Below, in pieces: positions 5,686 to 9,701 of a stretch of 9,701 bases of DNA. The stretch is from JAALKW01 sp033791145 (GTDB lineage: Bacteria; Pseudomonadota; Gammaproteobacteria; Legionellales; Legionellaceae): NCBI GenBank assembly GCA_033791145.1, contig JASJHH010000059.1:1-9701 (forward strand), given 5' to 3'. Position 1 is the stretch's first letter. Every line of letters begins with the position of its first letter. The notes under the pieces are model-generated. The model was not told the DNA's origin and searched no databases. It saw only the letters and a list, made by a program, of their open reading frames with translations. The translations under genes and the position numbers were made by a program.

Positions 5686-8102
5686 GACAAGACATCCAAA
5701 GGTTCGGTTTGCTGTTTAGATAACATCAAACTCGTCTCAATCACTGTATCTGGATTCAGCGAGACACTATCAATGCCTTGCTGCATGAGCCACAAAGCTA
5801 AATCAGGATGATCAGACGGCCCTTGCCCACAAATGCCTATATATTTTCCTGCACGCTTGCAGGCTTCAATCGCCATCTGTAATAAAGCTTTTACTGCTAA
5901 ATCACGTTCATCAAATTGCGCTGCAACCAAACCTGAATCACGATCAAGCCCTAATGTAAGCTGCGTTAAATCATTTGAGCCGATTGAAAACCCATCAAAA
6001 TATTCTAAAAAACGATCAGCTAATAAAGCATTTGAAGGTAATTCACACATCATAATCACCCGAAGCCCATGTTCGCCGCGAACAAGCCCGTTTGTTTTTA
6101 ACACATCAATCACATTGGACGCCTCTGTGACTGTACGTACAAATGGAATCATGATTTCTATATTACTTAACCCCATTGATTCACGAACCGCTTTAACCGC
6201 TTCGCATTCTAATGCAAAACAATCTGCAAACTCAGGAGATACATATCGTGATGCCCCTCTAAACCCGAGCATTGGATTTTCTTCTTCAGGCTCATATAAA
6301 TTTCCTCCGAGTAAATTAGCATACTCATTAGATTTAAAATCTGACAAACGAACAATCACAGGTTTTGGATAAAAAGCAGAGGCAATCGTTGCAATCCCCT
6401 CTTTTAGGCGTTCAACATAATAAGCCACGGGAGAGGCATATGCTGCTGTTTTATCCGCAATTGTTTGCTTCAAATCTGCATCTTTTAAGTCATCAAATTG
6501 CAACAATGCTTTCGGATGAATGCCTATTGTATTGGAAATTAAAAATTCTAAGCGCGCAAGGCCAACCCCTGAATTAGGAATCGCCTGAAACGCAAAAGCC
6601 CGTTCAGGGTTTCCTACATTTAGCATTATTTTTATAGGTAAATCAGGCAATGTTTCTACATCTAATACTGTACGCTCAAAAGGCAAAAGCCCTTGATAAA
6701 CATAACCCGTGTCACCTTCAGCACAACTCACTGTGACTTCACTGCCATCGGCAATCATATGCGTTGCATTCCCGCATCCAACCACTGCTGGAATACCCAG
6801 TTCTCGTGCAATAATCGCTGCATGGCATGTACGACCACCACGATTGGTGACAATGGCTGATGCACGCTTCATCACAGGTTCCCAATCAGGATCGGTCATG
6901 TCAGAAACCAACACATCCCCAGCTTCAACACGATGCATTTCTGAAACGTCTTTAATCACGCGCACACGGCCCTGTCCAATGCGCTGGCCAATACTTCGGC
7001 CCTCTGTTAATACTGATACTGAAGCTGTGGCCTTTAATGCATAACGCTCAATCACTTGTTTACCCGCTGATGCTTTCTGGCTTTGGACGGTTTCAGGGCG
7101 TGCTTGTAATAAATAAATTGCGCCGTCTACGCCATCTTTACCCCACTCAATATCCATCGGACGGCCATAATGCGCTTCAATAATCACAGCTTGACGTGCT
7201 AAATATTCAACGTCTTCTGTCGTTAAAGAAAAGACTTGTCGGCGCGCTGCATCAACATCTTGTGTCATTACGCGACTGGTTGCTTTTGGATCATCGCTAT
7301 AAACCATCTCAAGCGCTTTCTCGCCTAAATTGCGACGAATAATCGCTTCACGTCCCGCATGAAGGGCGGGCTTATACACATAAAACTCATCAGGATTTAC
7401 TGCACCTTGTACAACCATTTCGCCTAAACCATAAGACGACGTAATAAAAACGACTTGATTAAAGCCTGATTCTGTATCGAGTGTAAACATCACGCCACTC
7501 GCACCACAATCACTTCGAACCATTTGCTGAACACCCACCGACAGTGCTACATCATCATGTGCAAATCCGTGATGTACGCGATAGGCAATCGCCCGATCGT
7601 TATAAAGTGACGCAAACACTTCTTTCATCGCCAAAAGCACCGCATCAACGCCTTTAATATTTAAAAGTGTTTCTTGCTGCCCTGCAAACGATGCATCAGG
7701 CAAGTCTTCAGCGGTTGCAGAAGAACGTACAGCCACTGTGAATTGGTCATGTCCAATTTGGGTTTCAAGCGCTTGATAAGCCTCACGCACCCCCTGTTCA
7801 AACGCTTTCGTAAACGATGCCTTTAACATCATGGTGCGAATCGTTTTACCCACCCGTGCAAGCGCTGCAACATCATCTACATCTAAATCTGTTAGGGTCG
7901 TTTTAATTTTATCTTTCAGATTATCTTGATTTAAAAAATCATAAAATGCATCGGCTGTTGTCGCAAAACCACCCGGAACGCGCACACCCATGTCACTTAA
8001 ATTGCTGATCATTTCACCGAGTGAGGCATTTTTACCGCCTACACGATCAAGCTCAGTCATCCCCAACTGCTGAAAATCAATTGTATATATCATGTTAGAC
8101 AT
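5682..8102 (-). CDS. ppsA: PpsA, phosphoenolpyruvate synthase (pyruvate, water dikinase)
   Basis: PpsA makes PEP, AMP and phosphate from pyruvate, ATP and water, allowing gluconeogenesis from pyruvate and amino acids in the cytosol. The 806 residues match the family (about 790-800). The N-terminal ATP-binding domain begins GGKNASLGEM (22-31) and contains VRSSATAEDLPDASFAGQQ (125-143) and LLQARPET (331-338). The swivelling phosphohistidine domain has GGRTCHAAII with catalytic H427. The C-terminal TIM-barrel domain has VRLSDFKSNEY (584-594), GFRGASRY (613-620), SIGSNDLTQLTLGLDRD (706-722) and GICGQGPSDHP with C758, the likely proton donor. T425, two residues before the histidine, corresponds to the threonine phosphorylated by the PSRP regulator in E. 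coli. The first ATG is chosen because GAGAGGA lies just upstream; an ATG three codons later would be further from it. It heads the minus-strand operon. Confidence 0.97.
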   Translation of the reverse strand: MSNMIYTIDFQQLGMTELDRVGGKNASLGEMISNLSDMGVRVPGGFATTADAFYDFLNQDNLKDKIKTTLTDLDVDDVAALARVGKTIRTMMLKASFTKAFEQGVREAYQALETQIGHDQFTVAVRSSATAEDLPDASFAGQQETLLNIKGVDAVLLAMKEVFASLYNDRAIAYRVHHGFAHDDVALSVGVQQMVRSDCGASGVMFTLDTESGFNQVVFITSSYGLGEMVVQGAVNPDEFYVYKPALHAGREAIIRRNLGEKALEMVYSDDPKATSRVMTQDVDAARRQVFSLTTEDVEYLARQAVIIEAHYGRPMDIEWGKDGVDGAIYLLQARPETVQSQKASAGKQVIERYALKATASVSVLTEGRSIGQRIGQGRVRVIKDVSEMHRVEAGDVLVSDMTDPDWEPVMKRASAIVTNRGGRTCHAAIIARELGIPAVVGCGNATHMIADGSEVTVSCAEGDTGYVYQGLLPFERTVLDVETLPDLPIKIMLNVGNPERAFAFQAIPNSGVGLARLEFLISNTIGIHPKALLQFDDLKDADLKQTIADKTAAYASPVAYYVERLKEGIATIASAFYPKPVIVRLSDFKSNEYANLLGGNLYEPEEENPMLGFRGASRYVSPEFADCFALECEAVKAVRESMGLSNIEIMIPFVRTVTEASNVIDVLKTNGLVRGEHGLRVIMMCELPSNALLADRFLEYFDGFSIGSNDLTQLTLGLDRDSGLVAAQFDERDLAVKALLQMAIEACKRAGKYIGICGQGPSDHPDLALWLMQQGIDSVSLNPDTVIETSLMLSKQQTEPLDVLS

Positions 8103-8106
8103 AAAT

Positions 8107-8112
8107 CCTCTC
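8107..8112 (-). promoter_or_regulatory. Ribosome binding site of ppsA (GAGAGG)
   Basis: GAGAGG on the minus strand sits 4 bases before the ATG at 8102 and 13 before the next in-frame ATG. This is short spacing, but it favours the first ATG. It is the clearest Shine-Dalgarno sequence in the window. Confidence 0.6.
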
Positions 8113-8134
8113 GATTCCTTCGAAAATAAGCATC

Positions 8135-8162
8135 ATTCTACTGAAATTCATGCTACGTGCAA
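8135..8162 (-). promoter_or_regulatory. Candidate sigma-70 promoter for the ppsA operon
   Basis: On the minus strand TTGCAC (8162-8157) and TAGAAT (8140-8135) are separated by 16 bases. The -10 box matches consensus at 5 of 6 positions and the -35 box at 3 of 6. Transcription would start about 25-30 bases before the ppsA ATG. It is the best promoter-like pair I find in the 129-bp divergent region. Confidence 0.5.
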
Positions 8163-8164
8163 CT

Positions 8165-8195
8165 TCTATCATGCGGCGTAATCGTCTATGATAGA
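8165..8195. promoter_or_regulatory. Operator-like inverted repeat between ppsA and purB
   Basis: TCTATCAT (8165-8172) and ATGATAGA (8188-8195) are exact reverse complements separated by 15 bases, so the half-sites are 23 bp centre to centre, about two helical turns. The repeat lies directly upstream of the proposed ppsA -35 box, and its right arm overlaps a possible purB -10 box. This is a typical place for a regulator acting on both divergent genes. The regulator is unknown, and 8-bp arms in AT-rich DNA can arise by chance. Confidence 0.4.
8187..8192 (+). promoter_or_regulatory. Possible purB -10 box (TATGAT)
   Basis: TATGAT matches the -10 consensus at 5 of 6 positions, but no good -35 box lies 16-18 bases upstream (TTCTAT at 17). 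Transcription would begin near 8199 and leave a leader of about 33 bases. TTATAT (8205-8210) is an alternative. The call is weak. Confidence 0.3.
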
Positions 8196-8231
8196 GCGCT
8201 GAACTTATATCATTTTATTTTGTAATCAAAT

Positions 8232-9602
8232 ATGACCCTATCTGCCCTTAATTCAATCTCGCCTGTCGATGGACGGTACCTTAAAAAAACGCGCGTATTA
8301 AGCCCTTTCTTCAGTGAGTTCGGCCTAATTTACTATCGCGTCGTCATTGAAATCCGATGGCTCGAATCTTTAGCTAATAATCCTAAGCTTACCGAAGTGC
8401 CACCACTAACAGCTGATTCAAAACATTTTTTAAATCAGTTAATTACTCAATTTGACGAAAAAGAAGCTGAAGCAGTTAAAGCCTACGAGAAAAAAACCAA
8501 TCACGATGTAAAAGCCGTTGAATATTATTTACGTGATAAACTAAAAAGTTTTAAGCCTTTATCTGAAATTACAAATTTCATTCACTTTGCATGTACCTCT
8601 GAAGATATTAATAATTTGGCGTATGCCTTCATGGTCAAAGAAGCACTCGCCCAAATCATTCAACCCACTTTAGCTGAAATCACGGGCGGCATCACCTTAC
8701 TCGGCAAACAACATGGCGAAGCTGCAATGCTTGGCCGTACCCACGGGCAACCAGCAACCCCGACGACCCTTGGTAAAGAACTTATTAATTTTTCAGCACG
8801 CCTAAAACGCCCCTTACAACAGCTTGCCGAAGTACTGATTTCAGCCAAATGTAACGGCGCAGTTGGTAATTACAATGCGCATACCATTGCTTACCCTAAA
8901 ATTAACTGGCGAAAACATTGCACGCAATTCATCACCAATTTGGGACTTTCTTTTAGCGCCTATACAACCCAAATAGAACCACACGACGGCCTTGCTGAAG
9001 TCTCACATTTAATGATTCGAATTAATAATATTCTACTCGATTATACCCGTGATATTTGGTCTTATATTTCGCTTGGTTATTTCAAACAAAAAACAGTCAA
9101 AGGCGAAGTCGGCTCATCCACCATGCCGCACAAAGTCAATCCGATTGATTTTGAAAACGCTGAAGGCAACCTTGGCTTATCTAATACGCTATTTAATCAC
9201 TTCGCAAATAAGCTCACGCAGTCTCGCCTGCAACGTGATTTATCAGACTCCACTGTCCTACGTAATTTAGGGGTTGCTTTTGCCTATGCGTTTATTGCCT
9301 ATCAAGCCATTGCCAAAGGCAACGAAAAACTTGAAATTAACGCGCAAAAACTCAAAGCTGATTTAGATGATAAATGGGAAGTGGTTACAGAAGCCATTCA
9401 AACCATGATGAGACGTCATGGAATTCCTAATGCTTACGAAGCACTTCGTGATTTTTCTCGTGGCAAAGACATGAATCAAGAAACCCTGCACGCATTTATC
9501 AATAGCTTAGCACTCCCTGATGAGGCTAAATCCGATTTATTAGCACTCACACCCAACACTTACACAGGACTTGCCGTTACCTTAGTAAAAGCTTTTTCAT
9601 GA
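8232..9602 (+). CDS. purB: PurB, adenylosuccinate lyase
   Basis: PurB removes fumarate twice in purine synthesis: from SAICAR to give AICAR, and from adenylosuccinate to give AMP. It is a cytosolic homotetramer of the fumarase/aspartase superfamily. The 456 residues equal the length I recall for the E. coli enzyme, and the N-terminus aligns from the first residue (SPVDGRY, 10-16), which supports this ATG. Conserved segments are TNHDVKAVEY (89-98), FACTSEDINN (119-128), GRTHGQPATPTTLGKE (168-183) with the catalytic acid H171, TTQIEPHD (245-252) and the signature GSSTMPHKVNPIDFEN (294-309) with catalytic S295 on the mobile loop. No Shine-Dalgarno sequence precedes the ATG; the leader is AT-rich. 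Its stop overlaps the next ATG (ATGA), so the two are probably co-transcribed. It is divergent from ppsA. Confidence 0.97.
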   Translation: MTLSALNSISPVDGRYLKKTRVLSPFFSEFGLIYYRVVIEIRWLESLANNPKLTEVPPLTADSKHFLNQLITQFDEKEAEAVKAYEKKTNHDVKAVEYYLRDKLKSFKPLSEITNFIHFACTSEDINNLAYAFMVKEALAQIIQPTLAEITGGITLLGKQHGEAAMLGRTHGQPATPTTLGKELINFSARLKRPLQQLAEVLISAKCNGAVGNYNAHTIAYPKINWRKHCTQFITNLGLSFSAYTTQIEPHDGLAEVSHLMIRINNILLDYTRDIWSYISLGYFKQKTVKGEVGSSTMPHKVNPIDFENAEGNLGLSNTLFNHFANKLTQSRLQRDLSDSTVLRNLGVAFAYAFIAYQAIAKGNEKLEINAQKLKADLDDKWEVVTEAIQTMMRRHGIPNAYEALRDFSRGKDMNQETLHAFINSLALPDEAKSDLLALTPNTYTGLAVTLVKAFS

Positions 9603-9701
9603 TACCTGCCGCATCACAATCTGATTTATCGCAACAAGGCCAAACCATTCATACCGATATCTTAGTCATTGGTGGTGGTTTGGCTAGCCTGCATTACTGC
9701 C
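9599..9701 (+). CDS. FAD-dependent oxidoreductase N-terminus, possibly L-aspartate oxidase (NadB); 3' partial
   Basis: The ATG overlaps the purB stop as ATGA, and the frame stays open to the right edge (34 complete codons). After about 19 polar residues comes TDILVIGGGLASLHYC, the beta-strand and GxGxx(G/A/S) loop of a Rossmann FAD-binding domain, as at the start of the fumarate reductase/succinate dehydrogenase/L-aspartate oxidase family. NadB is a reasonable guess because the N-terminal spacing fits and nadC is nearby, but ASLHYC is not the usual AGL continuation and only the nucleotide-binding loop is visible. Other FAD enzymes remain possible. It has no ribosome binding site of its own, suggesting coupling to purB. 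Confidence 0.75.
   Translation, partial: MIPAASQSDLSQQGQTIHTDILVIGGGLASLHYC

Noticed and set aside
5833..6372. 179-codon open frame on the plus strand opposite ppsA
   Set aside because: It lies wholly inside a strongly conserved gene on the other strand, with Ser/Pro/Asn-rich shadow composition and no recognisable motif.
6709..7044. 111-codon open frame on the plus strand opposite ppsA
   Set aside because: It is an antisense shadow across the conserved phosphohistidine domain, with no independent support.
1..9701. CRISPR arrays, tRNA/rRNA genes, insertion sequences, toxin-antitoxin or defence genes
   Set aside because: None seen: no regularly spaced direct repeats, no cloverleaf-like segments and no transposase or integrase motifs; nearly all the sequence is accounted for by conserved genes.

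Overview
The window reads as ordinary chromosomal DNA from an AT-rich gammaproteobacterium, most likely of the order Legionellales (Legionella/Coxiella relatives). This rests on recall, not on a search. The MurG has the GGGTAGH-type sequence I associate with Legionella rather than the enterobacterial form. The first gene has the N-terminal extracellular domain plus NHL-like propeller layout I associate with secreted proteins of that group. PurB and PpsA are close to their gammaproteobacterial homologues.

Layout: (i) 1-2270, plus strand: the 3' part of a gene for a secreted, cysteine-rich, seven-bladed beta-propeller protein. It is open to the left edge and begins inside its signal peptide. 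(ii) 2275-8102, minus strand: a tightly packed set transcribed in the order ppsA (PEP synthase), a CPA2 cation:proton antiporter, nadC (quinolinate phosphoribosyltransferase) and murG (lipid II synthase). Every internal junction overlaps (ATGA, ATGCTTGA, ATGA), so this is very probably one operon with translational coupling. Its last gene converges on the propeller gene with only 4 bases between the stop codons, and several stem-loops crowd that junction. (iii) 8103-8231: a 129-bp divergent control region with a good candidate promoter for ppsA and an 8-bp inverted repeat that overlaps a possible purB -10 box. (iv) 8232-9602, plus strand: purB (adenylosuccinate lyase). It overlaps by ATGA with (v) 9599-9701, the start of an FAD-binding oxidoreductase cut by the right edge, possibly L-aspartate oxidase (NadB).

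Together the genes cover gluconeogenic carbon flow (ppsA), ion/pH homeostasis (antiporter), NAD synthesis (nadC and perhaps nadB), purine synthesis (purB) and cell-wall synthesis (murG). I see no mobile element, CRISPR array, tRNA, rRNA or defence system. The points worth a second look are the secreted propeller protein, the odd operon, a G8 tract at the active-site motif of nadC, the hairpin cluster at the convergent junction and the shared divergent control region. No gene-free stretch exceeds 129 bp.
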